Shown: positions 1 through 6,445 of the stretch, in pieces | How positions within the stretch are numbered: position 1 is the stretch's first letter | Layout of the letters: every line of letters starts with the position of its first letter | Assembly (NCBI GenBank): GCA_938036745.1 | Contig: CALHWG010000051.1 | Span: forward strand, 1 to 7,549 | DNA: 7,549 nt | Direction of reading: 5' to 3' | Source of the DNA: an uncultured bacterium | GTDB taxonomy: Bacteria; Patescibacteriota; Saccharimonadia; Saccharimonadales; Saccharimonadaceae | Notes under the pieces: generated by a model | The model's input: the letters and a program-made list of their open reading frames with translations, nothing else | What the model was told of the DNA's origin: nothing | Database searches by the model: none | Position numbers and translations under genes: made by a program

Positions 1-1436
1 TTCGTACCATTTAAAATTTTAATTTTAGCGTTTTCTTTAATAACCTCACCGCCAATTGTATTTTTTGAAATATAAGCTTGAATTTGGCTATAATTATAAG
101 TTCCAGCTTTTGGCAAAACTGCGCTCACTGAATTAATTACCCCAGTTGTAAAATAATTTGCAGACTGATCATTTTCATTAACAAGTGGCAAGGAAGTTAT
201 AGCTCCACCGTTAAAGTCTTGAGCAATTTCAGCCGCAGTTTTTAGTTCATCTCCACTAAATGAGTGATGGATATTTTCACCTAAAGATGAAGCGAGCGAA
301 AGCAAAGTTATTGGGTTAGTTTTTTGTTCGTTTATCTTAGAAAACGCCGCTTTTAAAATCTTCTGCTGATTTCGTTCACGGTCAAAATTACTTCCACTCA
401 AACCAATTCCACCCTCTGAACCTCGAGCGCGCGAAAACGCCAATGCCGTTTCACCATTCATATGATAAGTTTCGCCACTCTTATAGTTAATTTTTGTAGC
501 TACATCATAAACTCGGTTCGAGCCATCATAAGCTTCGACTTTAACATCAATTCCGCCAACAGAATTAATAGCATCAATTAGGACTTTCCAATTACCATGA
601 ACAACATATTGAATATCTAAACCTAAAATTTCTTTTGCTTTTTTAGCTAAAGAATTTTGGCCAGCTTTCTCTGATTCCTCTTCACTTGAGCCACTATTTT
701 TAGCATCATAATAACTACAGCCATAGGTTTCATTAAGTTTTCCAGCAGTTGTTCCAAGCCAGCTTCGACAAGTGTGTTTAACCCAAAGGTCTCGTGGTAA
801 CGAGATGGTATAAATTTTCTTAGTTTCCTGATTGACAGACACGACCATCACAGAATCAGTTAAATTCTCACCATCCCAACCTTTTGGTGAAGTTCCGAAA
901 AGCAAAATATTTGTACGACCATTAGAATCAGCCTTCAACTTCTTTTTTTCGCCAAAAACCGCGCCAAAAACATTACCATTCGTTAATTTATACAAATCTT
1001 TATACGCTCTATATGCAAAATATCCGCCAACGATAATTAAAATCAATAAGATAATAGCAAAAATTCGCCCCAAAATTCGACGTCGCTTAAATTGCTCTAA
1101 AGAAAGAGACTCTTTACCTTTTTTCTCACGCTTCAGATTCTTTTTTTCGAGTTTCCGAAGAAGCTTTCGTTGTTTTTTGGAAGCTATTCGTTCTTTCCGT
1201 TCATTTTCCTGAACTTCTTCAATTTCTAAATTCTGTAAAGCAGATTCAATATCTTCATTCAAATTTTCTTCTCGATTTTTAGCTTTTTTCGAATGCTCAA
1301 TTTCCGCTATTCTTGGTTGAACCTGAGTGTTTGAAACTGGTTTTTTAGCTAATTTCTCATAACTGTTATCACGACTTAAAGAATCGACCCGCCGCCTTGG
1401 TGTGAACCCATCTATTGATTGCTGATTTTTTTTCAT
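1..1436 (-). CDS. LCP (LytR-CpsA-Psr) family cell-wall polymer transferase, C-terminus beyond window
   Basis: I translated 478 codons by hand, and the frame is still open at the left edge. LCP enzymes move undecaprenyl-pyrophosphate-linked glycopolymers onto peptidoglycan outside the membrane. Residues 1-118 are a long cytoplasmic tail rich in Lys, Arg and Glu, probably helical or coiled coil from about 44. One membrane helix follows at about 121-143, then the LCP domain at about 174-412. Family motifs seen are NILLFG (176-181), LTDSVMV with D194, SLPRD with R215 and D216, KLNETYG, GGIDV, ALAFSRAR with R336 and R338, and DRERNQQ with D352, R353 and R355. These charged residues match the pyrophosphate and metal site of the family. 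The end of the read, around residue 470 (IKILNGT), looks like the start of a LytR_C domain. The ATG at 1436 lies inside the upstream polymerase gene, giving a 68-nt out-of-phase overlap. No other ATG precedes M197, and a weak GAAAG lies 5 nt upstream. Family call is firm; the exact polymer is unknown. Confidence 0.93.
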   Translation of the reverse strand, partial: MKKNQQSIDGFTPRRRVDSLSRDNSYEKLAKKPVSNTQVQPRIAEIEHSKKAKNREENLNEDIESALQNLEIEEVQENERKERIASKKQRKLLRKLEKKNLKREKKGKESLSLEQFKRRRILGRIFAIILLILIIVGGYFAYRAYKDLYKLTNGNVFGAVFGEKKKLKADSNGRTNILLFGTSPKGWDGENLTDSVMVVSVNQETKKIYTISLPRDLWVKHTCRSWLGTTAGKLNETYGCSYYDAKNSGSSEEESEKAGQNSLAKKAKEILGLDIQYVVHGNWKVLIDAINSVGGIDVKVEAYDGSNRVYDVATKINYKSGETYHMNGETALAFSRARGSEGGIGLSGSNFDRERNQQKILKAAFSKINEQKTNPITLLSLASSLGENIHHSFSGDELKTAAEIAQDFNGGAITSLPLVNENDQSANYFTTGVINSVSAVLPKAGTYNYSQIQAYISKNTIGGEVIKENAKIKILNGT

Positions 1437-2835
1437 AAGCTCTTTCAATTATAGCAAATGATACTGCTAAAATCAAATAAATATGTAGCGCATTTGGTAG
1501 TCCTGAAAAGAAAAACCATTGAGCTAAAAACGCAGTTAAAATTGCCCAAATACACTTCTCTTCTCTAGATTTTAGAAAAATTCCAAATATTATTAGCCCC
1601 CAAATAATTAAACCAAAAATACCCAATTCTAATAAAATCGATAAAAATTCATTCTGAACAATTTCTGAACTGTTGGCTATCTGGTGAGTTGAATTTAAAA
1701 TCGCCGTTCCAGAAGCTCCAGAACCAACTCCAAAGAATACAACAAAAGGGTTCGAAAGCCAAGTTTCTATCGCCAAATCCGACATTCTCGTGCGTTCATT
1801 AGTTGACTTTTCAACATAACCATCGAACATTGCCTTTTTAGGTTTTTCCACAACTTTTTCTGTTGGCCCTTTTGAATTTAAACCATTACTCTCAATTTCT
1901 GGCTCTTTAATTTCTTGATTAATCTCTTTTTCAATTTTCGGCAATTTAATTTTTCCCAAACTTATTTGGTTTACACTTTTCGAAATTGAATCATAAAAAC
2001 CATCACTCACTCGTGGGTTTAACTCGGTAAAAATTGCATGAAAAATCATTCCACCCAAAAAACTCGAAACAATAAACCATCCAGAAATTAAAAAATTTTG
2101 TAAAATTACCTTTTTCGAAAGTTTTTGGTTTACGAAAATCAAAACTAAAACCGCCAATAAAAGTGCAAAAATTGCCCCACGCGAAAGTGTTAAATATAAA
2201 GCAAAAAGCATAATCCAAACTGCTATTTTTTCTTTTTTCGTAGATTTTTTATTAAAAATTCTACTTATTAAAATTAAAATTGGTGCAAGAAGCATGCTTG
2301 CAAAAAATTGTGGTTCAATTGCAAAAACGCTTGGGCGCACAAATCCAAAACCTTGTGCACTACACCCAGCGCAAAGACCCCAATCCGACCAAGTTCCATA
2401 AACAGCCTGAATTATTGCAAAGATTGACATTAAAAAAGCACTAAAAATAAAGTTTTTTATAAGGCTTTCAAACAATTTTTTATTTCTCGAAAAACTCAAA
2501 ATCGCCAAAAAATCAAGCCACAAAACTAACCAAACGCCAGAAACTAAAAAACTTCTCAATTGATTTTGCGAACTTAAAATCGTTAAAAAATTCCAAAAAA
2601 CAAAAAATCCAGTAATTAAAACTGCATTATTTTTAAAAAGAGTTTTGCGGTTTTTAAAAATATTTTTAATGCTAAAGATTGCTAAAATTACAACATAAAT
2701 TAGAGCAATTGAAAATTCTAAATTCGCACCTGCTGCTTTACCAAAATTAAAATTTGGGTAATATGAAAACCAAACCATAAATGGCGCAAAAAATAATATT
2801 TTTTCAGCTAAACTAAGTTTTTTAAAATTTTTCAT
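1369..2835 (-). CDS. Wzy / O-antigen ligase-like polysaccharide polymerase (Wzy_C type membrane protein)
   Basis: This is a 488-residue polytopic membrane protein with about ten or more hydrophobic segments, a normal size for the family. Such proteins polymerise lipid-linked repeat units, or ligate glycans, on the outer face of the membrane. Typical signatures are the RPSVFAIEPQFFAS stretch (167-180), an SRG at 218-220 ending a helix, a large external loop (about 264-400), GVGSGASG (369-376), and VQNEFL followed by LLELGIFGL (393-409), which matches the family's HN-x-x-L / E-x-G-I-x-G-L block. The loop contains a Lys/Glu/Pro-rich stretch (about 290-345). The frame is open 30 codons further upstream, but I chose the ATG at 2835 because AGGAAAGGA sits just before it and the protein then begins normally. 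It overlaps the GT4 gene by 14 nt. It ends TGA-TAA, two stops in a row, inside the LCP gene. With an LCP gene next door I prefer polymerase over lipopolysaccharide ligase. Confidence 0.85.
   Translation of the reverse strand: MKNFKKLSLAEKILFFAPFMVWFSYYPNFNFGKAAGANLEFSIALIYVVILAIFSIKNIFKNRKTLFKNNAVLITGFFVFWNFLTILSSQNQLRSFLVSGVWLVLWLDFLAILSFSRNKKLFESLIKNFIFSAFLMSIFAIIQAVYGTWSDWGLCAGCSAQGFGFVRPSVFAIEPQFFASMLLAPILILISRIFNKKSTKKEKIAVWIMLFALYLTLSRGAIFALLLAVLVLIFVNQKLSKKVILQNFLISGWFIVSSFLGGMIFHAIFTELNPRVSDGFYDSISKSVNQISLGKIKLPKIEKEINQEIKEPEIESNGLNSKGPTEKVVEKPKKAMFDGYVEKSTNERTRMSDLAIETWLSNPFVVFFGVGSGASGTAILNSTHQIANSSEIVQNEFLSILLELGIFGLIIWGLIIFGIFLKSREEKCIWAILTAFLAQWFFFSGLPNALHIYLILAVSFAIIERAYEKKSAINRWVHTKAAGRFFKS
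1440..1446 (-). promoter_or_regulatory. Weak ribosome binding site for the LCP gene
   Basis: GAAAGAG precedes the ATG at 1436 by only 3 nt, or 5 nt if only GAAAG pairs. It is weaker than the other sites in the window. It would serve read-through transcripts from the polymerase gene, but would be lost from a message starting near 1441. Confidence 0.4.
1448..1476 (-). promoter_or_regulatory. Candidate internal promoter for the LCP gene
   Basis: On the minus strand TTGATT (1476-1471) is followed after exactly 17 nt by TATAAT (1453-1448). A TG one base before the -10 makes an extended -10 (TGCTATAAT). Transcription would start near 1441, five nt before the LCP ATG. The site lies entirely within the last coding part of the polymerase gene. 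In AT-rich coding DNA such matches also arise by chance, so this is inference. Confidence 0.45.
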
Positions 2836-3961
2836 TAAATCCTTTCCTGATTTCTCTTTCAAAATTTTTCTTAAAATTATCTTTCGAAAAACTTTTAGCA
2901 CTTTCTGAAACTTTTTTAGCGTCAAAATTTAATTTTTCGAATTTTTTAATGGCATTTAAAATTGACTCAGCTGATTGCTCATCAAAAAATACACCGTTTT
3001 TACCATCTTGAATATAATCTTGCGAACCACCTTTATTAAATGCTAAAATTGGTGTTCCAGTAGCAAGAGCTTCGATCGGTGCGATTCCAAAAGGTTCCAA
3101 ACTCGGAAAAATAAAACCTTTTGCTTCGCCAACAATCTTCGAAAGCTCTTTTGTGCTATTAACTCTTTGAATAAATTCAATATTTTGTGAGTTTTTTGCA
3201 AGATTTTTCAACTTTTGATGCTCGGCTCCGCCACCAACCAAAATCAACCTTTTACCAGTTTTAACAAAAGCTTCAACCGCCAAATCAAGTTTTTTCCAAT
3301 TAACTTGTCGAGAAGTTGTGATATAATAATCTTGTTTTTTTTCACAAAGTCTAAAATCCCCTGTTTCAACTGGCGGAAAAATCACTTTCGAATCTCTCTG
3401 ATAGTATTTTAAAATTTCCTCTTTCGAATAAGTTGAATTTGCCAACAAAAAATCTGGCTTTTGCGCCAATTTAAAATCATTTTTTCGAAGCGGATTTATA
3501 AGCATTTTAAAGAAAAATCGTACTAAAAAATTAAACTTTCCAAAACCAGGATTTTCGATATAATCATTATACATTCCCCAATAATATTGAATTGGAGGAC
3601 CTTGTAAATAACTAATATGAAGCTGACTATTTGAAAGGTTCAAACCTTTACTTTCAGCGCAGCAAATTGAAATAATAACATCAAAATCTTTTAGTTTCTT
3701 GCCTAAATTTCGAAAATATAGTATTCGCCCAACTGGTAATATTTTACGCAATTTTGCCGGGAAAATATTTAACCAACCAACCCGAACATCATTTTTTGAG
3801 AACCAATCAACTTCCTTCTCTGAATATTGCGATGTAAAAATTGGCGCTTCAGGGAAAATCTCTGAAACCGTAGCAACAACCTTTTCAGCACCACCATAAG
3901 TGGTGAGCCAGTCTGTCACAATCGCAACTTTCTTGCCATTTAACCATTTTGGATTTTGCAT
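2822..3961 (-). CDS. GT4 (group 1) family glycosyltransferase
   Basis: This 379-residue GT-B enzyme has the usual family length. GT4 enzymes transfer a sugar from a nucleotide-sugar donor, here most likely onto the lipid-linked repeat unit on the cytoplasmic face. The N-terminal acceptor domain starts with KKVAIVTDWL and has the GGAEKV loop (23-28). The middle carries NSTYSKEEI (175-183) and VIFPPVET (193-200). The donor domain has SRQVNWKKLDLAVEAF (217-232) with the phosphate-binding Lys pair, GGG (243-245), and EPFGIAPIE (289-297), the E-x7-E motif, followed by TGTPILAF and GGSQDYI. There is no signal peptide. Its ATG shares one base with the stop of the upstream phosphotransferase (TAATG), with AAGAGGGG 7 nt upstream, so translation is probably coupled. 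Its tail overlaps the polymerase start by 14 nt. It resembles mannosyl- and other hexosyltransferases of O-antigen and capsule loci; the sugar cannot be read from sequence. Confidence 0.92.
   Translation of the reverse strand: MQNPKWLNGKKVAIVTDWLTTYGGAEKVVATVSEIFPEAPIFTSQYSEKEVDWFSKNDVRVGWLNIFPAKLRKILPVGRILYFRNLGKKLKDFDVIISICCAESKGLNLSNSQLHISYLQGPPIQYYWGMYNDYIENPGFGKFNFLVRFFFKMLINPLRKNDFKLAQKPDFLLANSTYSKEEILKYYQRDSKVIFPPVETGDFRLCEKKQDYYITTSRQVNWKKLDLAVEAFVKTGKRLILVGGGAEHQKLKNLAKNSQNIEFIQRVNSTKELSKIVGEAKGFIFPSLEPFGIAPIEALATGTPILAFNKGGSQDYIQDGKNGVFFDEQSAESILNAIKKFEKLNFDAKKVSESAKSFSKDNFKKNFEREIRKGFNEKF
2840..2848 (-). promoter_or_regulatory. Ribosome binding site deciding the polymerase start
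   Basis: AGGAAAGGA lies 4 nt before the ATG at 2835, inside the end of the GT4 gene. It favours this start over the in-frame ATG at 2925, which would add 30 basic residues fully overlapping the GT4 coding region. Confidence 0.7.
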
Positions 3962-5379
3962 TATTTTGCCCCTCTTCGAAAAATTACACTTGCAACAGTT
4001 TTAAATAAAATTTGAATATCAAAAATAATTGACCAGTTTTGAACATAATAAACATCCAGCCTGCGGCGTTCTTCGAAAGAAATGTCACGCCTACCTGAAA
4101 CCTGAGCCAATCCAGTAACACCAGCTTTTACTGCCAAAATAACATTTTTTCGGTTTGATTTGTTAATCTCTTGTGGAATTAAAGCCCGAGGACCAACAAG
4201 TGAAATATCGCCACGAACAACATTAAAAAGCTGCGGCAATTCATCAATAGAAGTTGCACGGATAAATTTTCCAATTTTTGTAATCCTTGGGTCGTTATCA
4301 AGCTGATCTCCATTTTTGCGATATTCTTTGGAAAGTTCAGGTTTTCCCATTTTTTCGAAAGCCTGTTCGGGAGTTAAGCCGTCAAATTCAGCCTTTTGTG
4401 AACGAAATTTATAGATATAAAACTCCCGATTGAAGCGTGTTAGGCGAACTTGTTTAAAGAAAATTGAATCTTTAGGATTAGTAACCTTCATAATGATCGC
4501 CACAATTAACATTATTGGTGAAACTAAAATTAAACCAAAGATCGCTAAAGTTAGATCCATTAAACGCTTCCATATTCGACCCATCCCAAATAATTTTGTA
4601 ATTTTTACATCAATAATTGGAGTTCCGCCAATAACTTCTATTGTATTAATCTGCGAAAGAAGCCTATCTTGTTGTGGTACAAACATATACTCAAGGTGAT
4701 TTTCAATCGCATAGTTATAAATATCTTCACTCCTAAGTGTATCGGTTTGAATTAAAATATCAGGATTTGTTTTTAAAGCTGCATCTTTAAAACTCGCAAA
4801 ATGTCGAACAGCCGATTTTGTCGGCAAAAATTGGCTTTTCGAAACCATTCCAATCACATCATAGCCAAAATCAATATTGTCGTGAAAAAATTGGGCTAAT
4901 TCTGTTGAACGAGAGTTTGAACCAATAATTAAAACTTTTTGGCGGCCAAAACCACTTCTAATCAAAGCACGGCGAATAAAACGCACTATTTCGCGACCAA
5001 GAATCATCATTAAGAAATTAATTGGAACAAAAAAAACTGCAATTATTCGAACTGGAAAAACTTCATCACCAGTGAAAAATTCATAAGAAATCATCGCCAT
5101 GATACTAATTATTGAAACAACCAAAGCTCTACCGTACTCTTTTGGCCGATAAAAAAATACCGAACGATCATAAAGGCCAAAGAAATAATTAATGGCCAGC
5201 CAGAGTGGAAGAAGAGAAACCGCCAAAAAAATAAAATTCCAAATATTTGGCGCAAAATAATATGCTCGCGTATCAAGGTGAGTTCGCGCAAAATATGCTA
5301 GCATAAATGAGCTTACAACCGCTAAGGTATCAGAGGCTAACATAATTATGCGAACAATCGTAAGTTTGTCTCGTTTCAT
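3961..5379 (-). CDS. Polyprenyl-phosphate sugar-1-phosphate transferase (initiating glycosyltransferase, WcaJ/WbaP-like)
   Basis: This 472-residue membrane enzyme puts the first sugar 1-phosphate onto undecaprenyl phosphate and so starts the repeat unit. Four helices are seen at about 7-30, 48-70, 84-102 and 108-128. A soluble Rossmann-like part follows (KVLIIGSNSRSTELAQF, 148-164; CoA_binding_3 type). The catalytic Bac_transf domain runs from about 268 to the end: KRLMD (271-275), a membrane-dipping helix (276-298), YKFRS (323-327), DPRITKIGKFIRATS (363-377), the IDELPQLFNVVRGD block with the catalytic Asp-Glu pair D379-E380, SLVGPRAL (393-400), GVTGLAQVSGR (420-430) and LDVYYVQNWSIIFD (441-454). 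All expected residues are present and the length fits long-form members. It is first in a four-gene chain. Its own promoter lies almost on the start codon and no Shine-Dalgarno is seen. Whether it uses glucose, galactose or another sugar phosphate cannot be told. Confidence 0.93.
   Translation of the reverse strand: MKRDKLTIVRIIMLASDTLAVVSSFMLAYFARTHLDTRAYYFAPNIWNFIFLAVSLLPLWLAINYFFGLYDRSVFFYRPKEYGRALVVSIISIMAMISYEFFTGDEVFPVRIIAVFFVPINFLMMILGREIVRFIRRALIRSGFGRQKVLIIGSNSRSTELAQFFHDNIDFGYDVIGMVSKSQFLPTKSAVRHFASFKDAALKTNPDILIQTDTLRSEDIYNYAIENHLEYMFVPQQDRLLSQINTIEVIGGTPIIDVKITKLFGMGRIWKRLMDLTLAIFGLILVSPIMLIVAIIMKVTNPKDSIFFKQVRLTRFNREFYIYKFRSQKAEFDGLTPEQAFEKMGKPELSKEYRKNGDQLDNDPRITKIGKFIRATSIDELPQLFNVVRGDISLVGPRALIPQEINKSNRKNVILAVKAGVTGLAQVSGRRDISFEERRRLDVYYVQNWSIIFDIQILFKTVASVIFRRGAK
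3969..3976 (-). promoter_or_regulatory. Ribosome binding site for the GT4 gene
   Basis: AAGAGGGG lies within the last codons of the phosphotransferase gene, 7 nt before the GT4 ATG. The stop and start share one base (TAATG), a typical arrangement for translational coupling. Confidence 0.65.
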
Positions 5380-5387
5380 ATAGTTAT

Positions 5388-5416
5388 ATAATACTATTTT
5401 TAAACGATTTTGTCCA
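5388..5416 (-). promoter_or_regulatory. Promoter of the phosphotransferase operon, probably leaderless
   Basis: TGGACA (5416-5411) and TATTAT (5393-5388) each match the sigma-70 consensus at 5 of 6 bases and are 17 nt apart. Start of transcription would be near 5381, two nt before the ATG at 5379. There is no Shine-Dalgarno in this gap. It sits between the rfbA terminator and the gene, which supports a separate transcription unit. Confidence 0.65.
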
Positions 5417-5422
5417 TTTTAT

Positions 5423-5454
5423 AAAAGAAAATCGCCCGCATTCAACGAGCGATT
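5423..5454 (-). terminator. Rho-independent terminator after rfbA
   Basis: In minus-strand RNA a 9-bp stem (AAUCGCUCG with CGGGCGAUU, one G-U pair) encloses a 7-nt loop (5439-5445). It is followed directly by UU-C-UUUU. The stem begins 9 nt after the rfbA stop. On the plus strand there is no following T run, so it acts in the minus direction only. Confidence 0.8.
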
Positions 5455-5463
5455 AGTGCAATT

Positions 5464-6342
5464 CTAAGAGTTAAGAATCCGCAATAAATATTTACCGTAA
5501 TCATTCTTACATAACAATTTTGCGAGTTCTTCAACTTGTTCCTTTGAAATCCAACCCTTTCGGTAAGCAATTTCTTCCAGATTAGCAACTTGGACATTTT
5601 GCAGACGCTGAACAGTTTCGATATACTGCGAAGCCTGCTGAAGGCTATCATGCGTTCCCGTATCAAGCCATGCAAACCCACGTCCAAGAAGTTCGACAGA
5701 AAGATGCCCCTCTTTCAAAAAAGCTTTATTTACATCTGTAATTTCAAGCTCTCCGCGTGAGCTAGGTTGAACCTGCTTGGCAATTTCTACAACAGAATTA
5801 TTATAGAAATACAGGCCTGTTGCAGCATAATCTGACTCTGGAAATTCTGGTTTTTCTTCAAGAGATTTAACATTCATATCTTCATCGAAACCGATAACGC
5901 CAAAACGCTCCGGGTCTTTAACCTGATAACCAAAGATTACAGCATTAGCTTTTTTGCGCTCAATTTTATTACGAGCACTCTTGAGCTTATCTGTAAAACC
6001 TTGACCGTGAAAAATGTTATCCCCAAGAACCAAAGCAACATCATCACCATCAATAAAGTCTTCACCAATGATAAACGCCTCTGCTAAACCGTTCGGCTTT
6101 TCTTGAATAGCGTAGGTAATTTTTACACCGAAGCTTGAACCGTCGCCAAGTAATTCTTGAAAACGATGGTTATCTTCTGGCGTTGTGATTATTAAAATAT
6201 CACGAATCCCTGCCAACATTAAGATTGAAAGCGGATAATAGATCATTGGCTTGTCGTAAATTGGCAAAAGCTGTTTGCTGTTTGCCAAAGTGATCGGATA
6301 AAGGCGTGTTCCTGAACCGCCTGCGAGTATGATTCCTTTCAT
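5464..6342 (-). CDS. rfbA: Glucose-1-phosphate thymidylyltransferase (RmlA/RfbA)
   Basis: This 292-residue protein is the standard length for RmlA. It joins dTTP and glucose 1-phosphate to make dTDP-glucose, the first step to dTDP-L-rhamnose and other dTDP-sugars, in the cytoplasm. Motifs present are [11 protein letters not shown] (6-16), the nucleotide-binding loop; [18 protein letters not shown] (22-39); LGDNIFHG (106-113) with the metal-binding D108; the SLEEKP block (160-165) with sugar-phosphate Lys 163 by position; TGLYFY (175-180); [10 protein letters not shown] (196-205); and WLDTGTH (225-231). Nothing is missing. It is a single-gene unit with its own promoter, hairpin, AAGGAGG site and terminator; rmlB, rmlC and rmlD are not in the window. 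Sampled stretches are about 42-50% GC, against about 25-40% in the other genes, and the TTCGAA palindrome common elsewhere is absent. This may mean transfer or strong codon selection. The stop codon is TAG, unlike its neighbours. Confidence 0.97.
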   Translation of the reverse strand: MKGIILAGGSGTRLYPITLANSKQLLPIYDKPMIYYPLSILMLAGIRDILIITTPEDNHRFQELLGDGSSFGVKITYAIQEKPNGLAEAFIIGEDFIDGDDVALVLGDNIFHGQGFTDKLKSARNKIERKKANAVIFGYQVKDPERFGVIGFDEDMNVKSLEEKPEFPESDYAATGLYFYNNSVVEIAKQVQPSSRGELEITDVNKAFLKEGHLSVELLGRGFAWLDTGTHDSLQQASQYIETVQRLQNVQVANLEEIAYRKGWISKEQVEELAKLLCKNDYGKYLLRILNS

Positions 6343-6350
6343 TTGAGGAA

Positions 6351-6357
6351 CCTCCTT
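6351..6357 (-). promoter_or_regulatory. Strong ribosome binding site for rfbA
   Basis: AAGGAGG, a full match to the classical anti-Shine-Dalgarno, ends 8 nt before the ATG at 6342. It is followed by TTCCTC, which could pair weakly with GGAGG, but the loop would be very small. Confidence 0.8.
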
Positions 6358-6371
6358 TTTTCGAATTTTAA

Positions 6372-6398
6372 AGAGCTACGAGAATCACTCGTAACTCC
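6372..6398 (-). promoter_or_regulatory. Hairpin at the rfbA transcription start (5' leader stem-loop or attenuator)
   Basis: GGAGUUACGAG (6398-6388) can pair along all 11 bases, two of them G-U, with CUCGUAGCUCU (6382-6372) around a 5-nt loop. A message from the rfbA promoter would start inside the left arm (near 6393) and keep a 5-6 bp stem at its very 5' end. Read-through RNA from the GT2 gene would form the whole stem. Only UUU follows before AAAA, so it is a poor intrinsic terminator. Confidence 0.55.
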
Positions 6399-6399
6399 A

Positions 6400-6428
6400 A
6401 TTATATAATATTGTTTTATTTTAGTCAA
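6400..6428 (-). promoter_or_regulatory. Strong sigma-70-like promoter of rfbA
   Basis: TTGACT (6428-6423; 5 of 6) and TATAAT (6405-6400; 6 of 6) are separated by exactly 17 nt. It is the best promoter match in the window and lies in the true gap between the GT2 stop and rfbA. Predicted start is near 6393-6392, giving a leader of about 50 nt. Confidence 0.8.
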
Positions 6429-6445
6429 ATTTATTTTAAAATATT

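Noticed and set aside
832..1212. Plus-strand open frame of 126 codons
   Set aside because: It lies opposite the LCP gene, is a Phe/Ser/Arg-rich mirror of its Lys-rich tail, and has no recognisable motif. The LCP frame covers the same DNA with all family motifs.
1366..1371. TGA read as Gly (as in Gracilibacteria/Absconditabacteria)
   Set aside because: The only clear TGA is a stop directly followed by TAA, no gene has in-frame TGA, and Gly and Trp use normal codons. The standard code is sufficient.
2003..2218. Small minus-strand frame inside the polymerase gene; likewise 5109-5291, 5442-5687 and 6700-6963
   Set aside because: They are out-of-phase shadows of well-supported genes with no motif of their own.
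2836..2925. Longer polymerase start at 2925 (30 extra residues)
   Set aside because: The extra part is basic, lies wholly within the GT4 coding end, and the ATG at 2835 has a much better Shine-Dalgarno.
3215..3412. Plus-strand frames at 3215-3412, 3699-3899, 4430-4699 and 6752-6970
   Set aside because: They are antisense to conserved glycosyltransferase domains. No promoter, binding site or protein motif supports them.
6372..6398. Hairpin as a rho-independent terminator of the GT2 operon
   Set aside because: Only three T follow the stem before A-rich sequence, and it lies downstream of the rfbA promoter, where a strong terminator would block rfbA itself.
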